IMG/VR virus record: IMGVR_UViG_3300032288_005327
Location: 1-26,385 of that record
From: a virus
DNA length: 26,385 nt
Reading direction: 5' to 3' (one strand)
The translations under genes were made by a program, and so were the position numbers. This document shows positions 13,274 to 20,798 of the stretch, one piece after another. The notes beneath the pieces were generated by a model that was given only the letters and a program-made list of their open reading frames with translations, was not told the origin of the DNA and ran no database searches. Positions within the stretch are counted from its first letter, which is position 1, and each line of letters begins with the position of its first letter.

Positions 13274-13959
13274 AAATCATCAACAATCAGAACCGGTCCG
13301 TGCTGACCGAGGGCAGGAACTACGGACTCGGCTTCGCCTTCCTGAAGAAGATCAACGACGAGACCTTCGAGACCATTCAACCCATCTCTCCGTGCAAGGA
13401 CTACCTCAACGACGTAGTCTACTCTGAAGCCACGGGCAGACCGTTCGCAGCATGGGGTCTCAAGACTACCAAACAGGGAATCTTCGAGGGCGATCATGCC
13501 TACATGGCCCTTGCCGTGTGCAAGATGGGCAGATCGTTGTCCACCTATTCCGGCTATGACGAAGAACTGGAACTGATGGCCAACAACCGTGAGAACATGG
13601 AGAAGTTCATACACGGGATTGAAACCAAGCTTGGCATTGGAAAGACCAAACTGGTGGATGTGGATGATAACCTGAAACTTGCCATCATGGACAAGCAATG
13701 GGCCTCGGCAACCTACTTGATCTCCCTGTATGCCCTGATGTTGCGGGTAGCCCTGCAATACGAAGGCGGAGGGGTTATGACACATATGCGGGAGATCGAC
13801 TCGCCCGACCGCATGATGCTGAACGGAATCAAGGAGAAGCTTCTGATCTTATTTGAGCGCAAGGGCAACCTGCCAAAGCAGAAGCTGGAGAACATCGGAG
13901 GCGTGCACGATCACGGCATCGTAAGCGCAAACTTCAAGGACACCTACATTTATGAGTGA
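13270..13959 (+). CDS. Unrecognised protein coupled to amidoligase
   Basis: 229 residues from the ATG at 13270, overlapping the ligase stop as ATGA; an ATG at 13258 is less likely. Soluble, mixed alpha/beta. A notable stretch is SPCKDYLNDVVYSEATGRPF (residues 40-59), rich in polar residues with a Cys-Lys-Asp group. A helix-rich centre (ASATYLISLYALMLRVALQY) is mildly hydrophobic but not a membrane span. It is sandwiched between an amide ligase and a glutamine amidotransferase with overlaps on both sides, so it very probably works in the same pathway. No catalytic family assigned. Confidence 0.85.
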   Translation: MKIINNQNRSVLTEGRNYGLGFAFLKKINDETFETIQPISPCKDYLNDVVYSEATGRPFAAWGLKTTKQGIFEGDHAYMALAVCKMGRSLSTYSGYDEELELMANNRENMEKFIHGIETKLGIGKTKLVDVDDNLKLAIMDKQWASATYLISLYALMLRVALQYEGGGVMTHMREIDSPDRMMLNGIKEKLLILFERKGNLPKQKLENIGGVHDHGIVSANFKDTYIYE

Positions 13960-14689
13960 AAAGCCCATCATCAAGGCACCTATCCCAAAGATCAAGGTGT
14001 TCATCAGCAAAACGCAAACAAAAAATGATGCTTGGTGGTTTCCAAAGCCATTTGAAATCGTTAATGAAATCCATGACGCAAACCTGGTCATGTTCACAGG
14101 GGGTCCGGATGTTACGCCTAAATTGTATGGTCACTCCCCGCATCACAGTACCTGCAATGGCATTGAGCGAGATGAGATAGACAAGAAGGTGTATGATATT
14201 GCGACGTATTCTCAACTGCCAAAGATAGGCATCTGTCGTGGCGCCCAGTTCCTATGCGTGATGGCAGGAGGTGCTTTGGTTCAGGATCAAAGCAATGGAA
14301 TGGCAATTCATGCCGTGAAGACATTCACGAAGAAAAGCATAGCAGTTCGTTCAGATCATCATCAGGCTCAATATCCTTGGTGTCTTCCCGAAGGGACATG
14401 GGACTTGTTGAGCTGGACGGAAGGTATGCATAACAAACACATCGGATGGCATAATGGTATAGGAATAACCGAGTTGATTAACAATCTAGCTCACAGGTAC
14501 AACAGCCCAATCAAAGGACCAAATCTGCCCGAGATCGAGGATGTTTACTATCGTAACATCAATGCCTTAGCCATCCAATCCCACCCTGAGTGGTCGAATG
14601 AAAACGATTCAATGGATGCTTTGGCATTGGACTACTATCGCTCACTTGTCCTTCGCCTGATGTACGGATGGGACAAGGCGGCGATCTGA
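13952..14689 (+). CDS. Class I glutamine amidotransferase (peptidase C26-like)
   Basis: 245 residues. Clear motifs of the gamma-glutamyl hydrolase branch of class I amidotransferases: FTGGPDVTPKLYG (residues 48-60), GICRGAQFLCVMAGG (93-107, nucleophile Cys95), SDHHQ (134-138), and QSHPEW (209-214, His211 and Glu213). The triad Cys-His-Glu is complete. Such enzymes hydrolyse glutamine or gamma-glutamyl amides to release ammonia or free amines. Its start lies 8 bases inside the previous gene. In this setting it could supply nitrogen to, or trim gamma-glutamyl products of, the neighbouring ligases (inference). Confidence 0.9.
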   Translation: MSEKPIIKAPIPKIKVFISKTQTKNDAWWFPKPFEIVNEIHDANLVMFTGGPDVTPKLYGHSPHHSTCNGIERDEIDKKVYDIATYSQLPKIGICRGAQFLCVMAGGALVQDQSNGMAIHAVKTFTKKSIAVRSDHHQAQYPWCLPEGTWDLLSWTEGMHNKHIGWHNGIGITELINNLAHRYNSPIKGPNLPEIEDVYYRNINALAIQSHPEWSNENDSMDALALDYYRSLVLRLMYGWDKAAI

Positions 14690-14691
14690 AG

Positions 14692-14726
14692 ACTTTCCCC
14701 CTGTGGATGGGCGCAATCCATGGGGG
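14692..14726 (+). promoter_or_regulatory. Leader hairpin with recurring ACTTTCCCCC
   Basis: CCCCC/GGGGG (14697-14701 and 14722-14726) enclosing TGGAT/ATCCA with a 7-base loop. The C-run is the end of ACTTTCCCCC, also found at 9433 and 11754. A second hairpin, ACGGGA/TCCCGT (14744-14760), follows before the ATG at 14780. No T-run, so not a standard terminator. Confidence 0.4.
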
Positions 14727-14779
14727 TCAACCAACCATGCGTCACGGGAGTCAATCCCGTTAGAGAAAGGAACAAGCAC

Positions 14780-15220
14780 ATGTGCAAGATCATCAAGAAT
14801 GGCAGCGGATTGTACTACAAGACCGGCTGCGGTTTCACGGCGAACATCGACGAGGCTTCTCGCCTCGACGAGCTCGGGGTTGAGGACATCCTCAATTCCT
14901 GCGAGGACCTGGGCATCTCCAACCTCACGGTTGAGGATGAGCCTGTCTTTGCGCCGTCTGGTTCGTGGGCTGTCTGCTATGTCCGTGAGGGCGACCTCAA
15001 CGGTGATGGCAGCATCAAGCTGAACACGAACAACCCGAGCCGCCGTCGCTTCGCCACCCGTTGCGAGGCGATCATCCACGGCAGCCGATTCCATGTCCGC
15101 AAGGCCAAGGGATCGGGCGTCGCTGGATCCGCCGGTCACGTTGGCTTCTGGGTCATCCAGACCAACGATCCGGTGAATGCCGCGATCAATCCCGAGACCG
15201 GGCTGACCAACCCCGTCTGA
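14780..15220 (+). CDS. Hypothetical protein in amidoligase cluster
   Basis: 146 residues from the ATG at 14780, chosen because AGAAAGGA lies 8 bases upstream; an earlier in-frame ATG at 14720 has no such site and covers the leader hairpin. It opens MCKIIKNGSGLYYKTGCGFT, so a Cys follows Met, but the rest shows no amidotransferase motifs. A helical acidic centre (EASRLDELGVEDILNSCEDL) is followed by a beta-rich half (SWAVCYVREGDL, GFWVIQTNDPV). High G+C at third positions. It is followed by a strong terminator, so it ends the first transcript of the cluster. Family not recognised. Confidence 0.75.
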   Translation: MCKIIKNGSGLYYKTGCGFTANIDEASRLDELGVEDILNSCEDLGISNLTVEDEPVFAPSGSWAVCYVREGDLNGDGSIKLNTNNPSRRRFATRCEAIIHGSRFHVRKAKGSGVAGSAGHVGFWVIQTNDPVNAAINPETGLTNPV

Positions 15221-15237
15221 TTCAAGACAGGGCTATC

Positions 15238-15282
15238 ATGAGCAGGCTGGGTCCGACCCCCTCCTGCTCATTTTCTTTTTTA
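15238..15282 (+). terminator. Intrinsic terminator inside amidoligase cluster
   Basis: ATGAGCAGG/CCTGCTCAT (9 bp, 15238-15246 and 15263-15271) with an inner GGGT/ACCC, followed by TTTCTTTTTT. A strong rightward terminator 18 bases after the 14780 gene. The next gene therefore probably has its own promoter or relies on partial read-through or antitermination. Confidence 0.88.
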
Positions 15283-15307
15283 ACCACAACCTAAACAAGA
15301 CAGCATC

Positions 15308-17095
15308 ATGCCATCACCTTTAGATTCAGATCCAATCCCTCAAACTGAAACCTTTACGATTTCAGGAAAGATCGCGTACATTCCTCCCGATCCGGAAGCT
15401 TTTACCACTCCTACATTGGGCAACGCCAGCATCCTTGGGGCTAACCCAATGAAGACAAGGCGCAAGATATCCACGAAGGATCAGACCGATCCATCAACGC
15501 GTGTGTCTTTGTTCAAGTTTGTGTTCCCTATGTCTGCCGAGCCCGAGTGGTTCTGGTTCGAGCCTATAGGTTGGGTTCACGAGAGCGAGACACAAAAGTT
15601 CACTCGTATGTACGCCAAATGCGTACTTACAAATGCTTACATGTCCAGAGACCAGATGGTTAGGTTCTTCCATCCAGACCATGGAATGTGTTCTGCATCA
15701 ACCTCCGTGGTCATGGATAACAAGGACAAATATGTCCACGGAAGCCAAGGGTATTGGCTTAGACTAGAGGATACCATCGAAGTATTCCATTGGGACAATT
15801 GCTACGATAATAACGTTAAGAAGGTCTTTCTTAATCGCCACGCCTCAGATACTTCCTATTCAACGTGTGGTTTCGACGGTCAACTTTGGACAAGCGATTC
15901 CTTGATGAAGATCAGGAAGTCAACCAAGTACAAGTACGTTGCACGCAAGTATATAGACAACGAGAACTTTGGTAGTTGCAACGAGTGCGGAGGCAACTTC
16001 GAGATGGATCATTTGGACTTTGTCGAAGGTCCAGATGTTGAGCTTTGCGAAACGTGCAAGGTTCAATGGGAGATCAAGGACACGATCAAGCCGCACAATT
16101 ACAACAAGTATCCTGCCATCATAGCCAAGCCTACGTTGCGTTTCCCTACAACAAAAGGCCTGCATGGACCAGTAACAATTTCCACGGAACGAACCCTTCC
16201 ATGTCTTCCCGTGCGGCTATTCGGTGTCGAGGTCGAGACCGAGATGCACGCCCACGGAATGGTTAAAGCTGGGGTTCTTCGTCATAACGTGGCCCGCAAT
16301 CTGATGGATGTGCTTGGTGAGGACTTCATCTTGGCCAAGGAGGACGGCAGCTTGGTCATGAACGGCAAGTACTCGGACAATGACATCGGATCAAAGTATG
16401 CCGGCTTCGAGCTGGTCACAGCACCAGCCGATCTAGCGACCCATTACTCCCGCTGGCCATTGCTCAGTACGGCCAAGCATTACAACCTGCTCAGGTCTTG
16501 GGACACTCCAACCTGCGGCTTTCATGTCCATGTCTCACGCAACGGGATGTCTGCCCTTCAGATCGCCCGCATCGTTCTCTTCGTCAACCACCCCCACAAC
16601 AAGCTATTCATCCAGAAGGTAGCCGGTCGTGGCTCGGCCAAGTATTGCAGGTACTTCAACAAGGAACCAAAGGATGCCGTCGGCGTGCACTACAAGAACG
16701 ATGAGAATCGCAGACAAGCGGTCAACCTGACCAACGAGAAGACCATCGAGTTCCGCATCTTCCGTGGCACGGTCAACCCCAAGCATATCCTGCGGAACAT
16801 CGAGTTCTGCGATGCCATCTGCGACTTCTGCTACCCAGCCTCTCGTCCGCTTGGGGATGTCAACAACAAGATCAAGTTCTTATCCTTTGTGGAGATGAAC
16901 AAGAAACGTTGGCCGTTGCTAGCCGCTTGGTTGGCGATCCATGGCTTCATTTCAATCGACGTACCGGAACCTAAGTTCCGTGACAACATGTCCATCAAGA
17001 TGAACGACGTACCCGAGGCCGACATCTTGGTGGATAACTCTGGCAATACTTCAACGCCCGCCGTGGCGGGAGCAAGCTTTGAGGATAACTTCTGA
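15308..17095 (+). CDS. Zinc-ribbon protein with C-terminal amidoligase domain
   Basis: 595 residues. Residues 1-215 form an unrecognised region rich in aromatics (EWFWFEPIGW, 80-89). A zinc ribbon follows, CNEC (224-227) and CETC (247-250). The C-terminal half is an amidoligase (putative amidoligase enzyme, Amidoligase_2 type): FGVEVETE (305-312), KEDGSLVMNG (344-353), GFELVTAP (367-374), CGFHVHVSR (403-411), and NLTNEKTIEFRIFRGT (473-488). These are the metal/ATP-binding Glu and His positions of the glutamine-synthetase-like fold. The fused N-terminal part may bring a substrate (inference). Directly followed by the class II amidotransferase gene. Confidence 0.88.
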   Translation: MPSPLDSDPIPQTETFTISGKIAYIPPDPEAFTTPTLGNASILGANPMKTRRKISTKDQTDPSTRVSLFKFVFPMSAEPEWFWFEPIGWVHESETQKFTRMYAKCVLTNAYMSRDQMVRFFHPDHGMCSASTSVVMDNKDKYVHGSQGYWLRLEDTIEVFHWDNCYDNNVKKVFLNRHASDTSYSTCGFDGQLWTSDSLMKIRKSTKYKYVARKYIDNENFGSCNECGGNFEMDHLDFVEGPDVELCETCKVQWEIKDTIKPHNYNKYPAIIAKPTLRFPTTKGLHGPVTISTERTLPCLPVRLFGVEVETEMHAHGMVKAGVLRHNVARNLMDVLGEDFILAKEDGSLVMNGKYSDNDIGSKYAGFELVTAPADLATHYSRWPLLSTAKHYNLLRSWDTPTCGFHVHVSRNGMSALQIARIVLFVNHPHNKLFIQKVAGRGSAKYCRYFNKEPKDAVGVHYKNDENRRQAVNLTNEKTIEFRIFRGTVNPKHILRNIEFCDAICDFCYPASRPLGDVNNKIKFLSFVEMNKKRWPLLAAWLAIHGFISIDVPEPKFRDNMSIKMNDVPEADILVDNSGNTSTPAVAGASFEDNF

Positions 17096-17131
17096 TAGCA
17101 ACCGTAACATAACAAACAGGAAGACAACAAC

Positions 17132-18421
17132 ATGTGCATAATCGTCTGCAAACCCACCGGCGTCTCATTGGATAAGCAAGTTTGGAAGAACTGCTTCGAT
17201 AACAATGACGACGGCGCCGGTATCATGTACGTCAACGACAACAAAGTGGTTGTTGACAAAGGCCACTTCGATTTCGACAAGCTGCACGAAGCAATCGAGA
17301 AGCTGACCGACAAGGACATTGTGGTTCACTTCCGTGCTGCTTCCCCTGGCATGGTCATCAATGCCGAGAATACCCATCCGTTCTTCTGGGAGAATGGCGA
17401 GACGTTTAGCTCCGATGGCAAGGTGCCAAGATACCAATGGGCCATGTGCCACAACGGCAGGTTGAAGTGGGCCAATACTGACAAGAAGTCTGATACCAAT
17501 TGCTTCGCCGAGCAGTTCCTTAATCCTTACACGGATCGGGATCCGTACTTGTTTGATGCCAAGCTAGGCATGATGATGTTCGAGACATTCATTGCTGATA
17601 ATAACAAGATCGTTGTCATGCGACATGACACGGAGGAGAACAAGACCAAGCTCTACATAGCAAATGAGAGCAAGGGTCATTGGAAGAACAAGTGCTGGTT
17701 TTCCAACCACTCCTACGAGGACAAGCCCAAGGTTTCTCAGATGGATCTATACGGAGACTATGCTGTACACTATGGTACTGGGTACGGATATGGATCCTCA
17801 AAACACAAAAGCCACTATTCCAACAATCGCCTTGCGAACAAGGACGACTTTGCGTGGCGGAAAAGGTGGAAAGAAGGGGAGGCGCATCCGCCGATAAGTC
17901 ATTCGGACATCGACAAGTTCGGATGGTTCTGGTCCTATCAGGATCAAGTTTGGTACAATGTGACCACCGGCTTTGCCGTGTCGGAACTTACTTATCGCCT
18001 CAAGCCCCAGTATGCATCTAAGGAGTGCGTAGCGTGTTTCGACGATGAGACTAAGATTCCCGATCAACCTGCCAAGCTGGACCTAGAGGGTGGCGTCAAG
18101 GACAGCGTGAAGCTGGACCAGTTCGAGGACGAGGGTGGAGTTATCGTCGAGATATCCACCATCAGTCATTTGGAGAAGCACGAGATAGCTATGCTGTGCA
18201 AGAAGTTCTCAAGCTGGGCCAAGGCATTGAAGCTTCCGTTGGGAGACTTGAGAAGCATGAATGCCAAAGAGAAAATCGAAGCGTTGCGTGAAATTGTTCT
18301 TGAGAACTATGGCAATGAGTTCCCTTACTTGGAGACCTTGGATATTGAGGCCTTGGACTTGTGGATTCTTACCAAGATCAAGGATTCCAGCCTCAAACTA
18401 ACAATCGTTTCGGAGGTGTAA
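17132..18421 (+). CDS. Class II glutamine amidotransferase-like protein
   Basis: 429 residues. It begins MCIIVCKPTG; removal of Met would expose Cys as the N-terminal nucleophile, as in class II (Ntn) amidotransferases. Supporting elements: DDGAGIMYVNDNKV (residues 27-40), IVVHFRAASPG (about 68-78) and MCHNGRL (about 107-113), which matches the conserved HNG strand. The amidotransferase domain fills about the first 200 residues; the rest is unrecognised, with a region like a small beta domain (FGWFWSYQDQVWYNVTTGF) and a helical tail. Such proteins hydrolyse glutamine to feed ammonia to a partner. AGGAAG lies before the ATG. Next to the amidoligase, a functional pair is likely. Confidence 0.88.
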   Translation: MCIIVCKPTGVSLDKQVWKNCFDNNDDGAGIMYVNDNKVVVDKGHFDFDKLHEAIEKLTDKDIVVHFRAASPGMVINAENTHPFFWENGETFSSDGKVPRYQWAMCHNGRLKWANTDKKSDTNCFAEQFLNPYTDRDPYLFDAKLGMMMFETFIADNNKIVVMRHDTEENKTKLYIANESKGHWKNKCWFSNHSYEDKPKVSQMDLYGDYAVHYGTGYGYGSSKHKSHYSNNRLANKDDFAWRKRWKEGEAHPPISHSDIDKFGWFWSYQDQVWYNVTTGFAVSELTYRLKPQYASKECVACFDDETKIPDQPAKLDLEGGVKDSVKLDQFEDEGGVIVEISTISHLEKHEIAMLCKKFSSWAKALKLPLGDLRSMNAKEKIEALREIVLENYGNEFPYLETLDIEALDLWILTKIKDSSLKLTIVSEV

Positions 18422-18427
18422 TCAACA

Positions 18428-18781
18428 ATGCAAAAGCATATTGTTCTAGGAGATCATCAGATAGTTCTGCCAAACGACGTAGTGGTAAGATCAAGCGTTT
18501 GTTTTGAATCAACATCAGATCTGGTTCAGGCTATCAAATCAGTGATTGAAAATTCAGAGTTATATGGAGGCCCTGATTTTAACAACAACAGTAGAAAATA
18601 TATTGTGTGTGCTCCCAATGGATATGGCATAGGGGATTACACGGTTGGAAGGGTAAAGCAAATGGTTGGTGGTTCAAATATGGTGGCTGCCATAATCAGA
18701 CTTACAAAGCCACAAGACTACTTCCCAGTAAGTAAGCCCAAGTCTTTGTCATCGTACGCCAGTCCTCTTCCATTGCCATGA
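18428..18781 (+). CDS. Small protein with LSSYxxxLPLP C-terminal tail (1)
   Basis: 117 residues, from a more A/T-rich patch than its neighbours. A beta-rich fold is likely (HIVLGDHQIVLPNDVVV at the start; KYIVCAPNGYG in the middle). It ends KPKSLSSYASPLPLP, and the same spaced ending, LSSYxxxLPLP, closes the next protein although the two share no other clear similarity. It starts 6 bases after the class II amidotransferase and its stop overlaps the next start as ATGA. Function unknown; the shared tail in an amidoligase cluster suggests a recognition or modification signal. Confidence 0.8.
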   Translation: MQKHIVLGDHQIVLPNDVVVRSSVCFESTSDLVQAIKSVIENSELYGGPDFNNNSRKYIVCAPNGYGIGDYTVGRVKQMVGGSNMVAAIIRLTKPQDYFPVSKPKSLSSYASPLPLP

Positions 18782-19269
18782 AACTTGGAAAAGTACATTA
18801 CTTAGGGTCATGCCTTGATAACCAAGGAAAGATGGTAGATTTCTACGCCAGGAAGATTGGAGTGTTAAAATACTACATGCTTCCTACGTCCATCATAGTG
18901 GTGAATGGGCTTAGGAAACCTGTGCTACATCTCGTTGATATACCATCTAACCTTTGCAACTACCATTGGAACAACGATGTTTGTTTTCATGAGTTTGTCC
19001 GAACAAACATCTGGGCATTTTCAAACAGCATTCAAATGTTATCTACGAAACAACATTTGATGTCATGTTGCGAGGCGAATAACATGGAGCGCGTAAGTCT
19101 CGGACTTCATGAGATCAAGTACAACTTAAAGTTCTGGATTCTTTGCGATTCAGAAGGCAATGTTTACGACAGCTGGCGAATGAATATTTTAAGGTCAAAG
19201 TTGCACTCGACAAAGCCGCGAAAAGCTTCAACCCTATCTTCTTATTCCGAATGCCTTCCCCTTCCATGA
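18778..19269 (+). CDS. Small protein with LSSYxxxLPLP C-terminal tail (2)
   Basis: 163 residues, Cys- and aromatic-rich, soluble. It ends KPRKASTLSSYSECLPLP; the last 11 residues match the tail of the preceding protein in LSSYxxxLPLP with identical spacing, but with different codons (CTA TCT TCT TAT against TTG TCA TCG TAC), so the likeness is at protein level. The body is unrecognised; a beta segment (IIVVNGLRKPVLHLVDIP) is followed by a helical Cys-rich region with CC. Start and stop overlap its neighbours as ATGA. Confidence 0.8.
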   Translation: MKLGKVHYLGSCLDNQGKMVDFYARKIGVLKYYMLPTSIIVVNGLRKPVLHLVDIPSNLCNYHWNNDVCFHEFVRTNIWAFSNSIQMLSTKQHLMSCCEANNMERVSLGLHEIKYNLKFWILCDSEGNVYDSWRMNILRSKLHSTKPRKASTLSSYSECLPLP

Positions 19270-19655
19270 CAAAAACAAAAGATCAATGGGTTCTTATCCA
19301 AGCCGAAGAGACCGTCAATGGTCTGGATAGCGGAGTGGGTAGATTCATCAAGAAGAACAACGTCAATCTGAAGCCCAACAAAGGCGTGCCGATGCATCCA
19401 CGGGAAGCCTTCTTCAACGTATTGACGGATGACTCACGACCGGACTACCCATTTGAAGAGTCCTACATGAAGGCTATTGGCAAGGCGTTGGAGGAAGATG
19501 GATTGATGGCCCGTTGTGCGGTGGCTGAAGACAATGAGAAGTTGTTTCGTGCCACGGTAAGGACTATTGTAAATGCCGAGACCATCCGCTTTTTGGAAGC
19601 CCATAGAGAACCCGCGTTGAAGTTAATCCTTAAACTGCGCGGAGAGATAGAGTAA
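19266..19655 (+). CDS. Small hypothetical protein ending the amidoligase cluster
   Basis: 129 residues from the ATG at 19266, which overlaps the upstream stop as ATGA; an in-frame ATG at 19251 would add five residues. Soluble and charged, mostly helical. Centre: PREAFFNVLTDDSRPDYPFEESYMKAIGKALEEDGLM. It lacks the LPLP tail of the two preceding proteins. No motif recognised. The last gene of the run before a 220-base gene-free leader. Confidence 0.75.
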   Translation: MTKTKDQWVLIQAEETVNGLDSGVGRFIKKNNVNLKPNKGVPMHPREAFFNVLTDDSRPDYPFEESYMKAIGKALEEDGLMARCAVAEDNEKLFRATVRTIVNAETIRFLEAHREPALKLILKLRGEIE

Positions 19656-19874
19656 GACACCCCAAACAGGAAATCGACTAATACTCCTCCGGCCATGTCC
19701 CCAGAGTGACGATGGGTTGAGATGGGCGACGGAGGTTTTATCAGCCTGACGGTCATGTTATGGTGATCGTAGGTTAGCTCATCGCTGTCTAGCTTGCGGG
19801 CGACAGGCTCTTAATCGTTGCATCGCCCAACTTTTCTCTTGCTAGTCAACCAAAACCAAAGTAAGTTATCAAAG
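19656..19874 (+). other. Structured leader upstream of OB-fold gene
   Basis: No gene. CCTCCG/CGGAGG (about 19688-19736) enclosing CCAT/ATGG, then GTTAG/CTAGC and GGGCGA/TCGCCC (about 19798-19829). The pattern suggests a folded 5' leader or terminator region controlling the replication block. A CTCTTAA loop here resembles a Lys anticodon loop, but no cloverleaf can be built. Confidence 0.4.
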
Positions 19875-20519
19875 ATGAATACTCCCCTGAGTCAGATTGC
19901 TAACCTTCCTGATGGGTGCCCCCTGACGGAAATCAACGGGACGGTCGTTGCCGTCTATGAACGCCGAAACATTGCCGGTGGCAAGTCGGTGCAGAATGCC
20001 GAGATCTCCGATGGATCAACCAAGGTTCGCCTTACGGTCTGGGGTCATGAGGATATCTCGGTTTACAAGGATCGGGTGGTTGTCCTGACGGCTGGACCGA
20101 AGGGAGGTCTTACGGTCAAGGAGGATGAGTACAAGGGCAACAAGCGCAAGGTCATCTCTGCTTCAGCCACTTGCCAGTTCCAGTTCATTGAGGTGCACAA
20201 TGCAGCCAAGCCTGCCGGTGCTGCGCCTGCTGCTCCTGCCCAAGCCTCTCATCCTGTGATTGCTGCTCCCCAAGTGAACGGAGCCAAGGTTGGCATGGCG
20301 ATCAACAATGCGATTACCTTGTTGCAGAATGAGCCGTATGACATCAAGAAGGTTGCTCAGGTGGCCTCCGATATCATGCGTCTGTCCCATTGGCTGGAGG
20401 CTGGCAACTTGATGCCCAAGTCTTCTGGTGTGGCTTCAGAGCCGATCAAGCCAATCACTGTTGATCCTGCTTCCAAAGGGAGTGAGCCCGCTGGGGAAGC
20501 CGAAGACGTTCCCTATTGA
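19875..20519 (+). CDS. OB-fold single-stranded-DNA-binding-like protein
   Basis: 214 residues from the ATG at 19875; the longer frame from 19818 is less likely. Residues about 15-110 read as an OB fold: EINGTVVAVYERRN, SVQNAEISDGSTKVRLTVWG, DRVVVLTAGPKGGLTV. A Pro/Ala-rich linker follows (AAPAAPAQA), then a helical segment (around 142-175). The last residues, GEAEDVPY, resemble the acidic SSB tail that ends DIPF. It likely coats single-stranded DNA and recruits partners through its tail. First gene of the replication/recombination block. The Shine-Dalgarno site is weak. Confidence 0.78.
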   Translation: MNTPLSQIANLPDGCPLTEINGTVVAVYERRNIAGGKSVQNAEISDGSTKVRLTVWGHEDISVYKDRVVVLTAGPKGGLTVKEDEYKGNKRKVISASATCQFQFIEVHNAAKPAGAAPAAPAQASHPVIAAPQVNGAKVGMAINNAITLLQNEPYDIKKVAQVASDIMRLSHWLEAGNLMPKSSGVASEPIKPITVDPASKGSEPAGEAEDVPY

Positions 20520-20522
20520 GCC

Positions 20523-20798
20523 ATGCCTGGTCCAAAGCCAGGAAGTTCCCATAGCCCAACATCCCACTTTACGGTTGTTAGCAATGTGCCCATCCCTGCT
20601 CCAATCAGGCGTGGGCGTGCTAAAAATCGGGGATGCAACATGGATCTCCTCAACCGCATGAGGGTTGGGGAGTCCATTTGGGAAGTTCCATTCAAGAAAG
20701 CCCATTCCATACGGAACTCGGGTGTTAGGAAAGGACTTAAGATCCAGATGATCCAGCTTCCTTCCGGTAATTATGTTATTTGTAAACTAAGCGAATGA
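20523..20798 (+). CDS. Small basic hypothetical protein
   Basis: 91 residues. Pro/Ser/Arg-rich, probably disordered start (residues 1-38), then a compact basic domain: MDLLNRMRVGESIWEVPFKK, SIRNSGVRKGLKIQM and GNYVICKLSE. This second part looks like short conserved phage DNA-region proteins with the layout GES-x-VP ... S-RN-(A/G)-x-(K/R)-G-x-K; it could be read from its own ATG at 20640. The stop overlaps the next start as ATGA. It sits between an SSB-like protein and a nuclease, so a DNA-related role is likely but not shown. Confidence 0.7.
   Translation: MPGPKPGSSHSPTSHFTVVSNVPIPAPIRRGRAKNRGCNMDLLNRMRVGESIWEVPFKKAHSIRNSGVRKGLKIQMIQLPSGNYVICKLSE

Noticed and set aside
19780-19835. tRNA-Lys from the CTCTTAA loop near 19810
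   Set aside because: The flanking bases do not pair as an anticodon stem and no T-arm is present.
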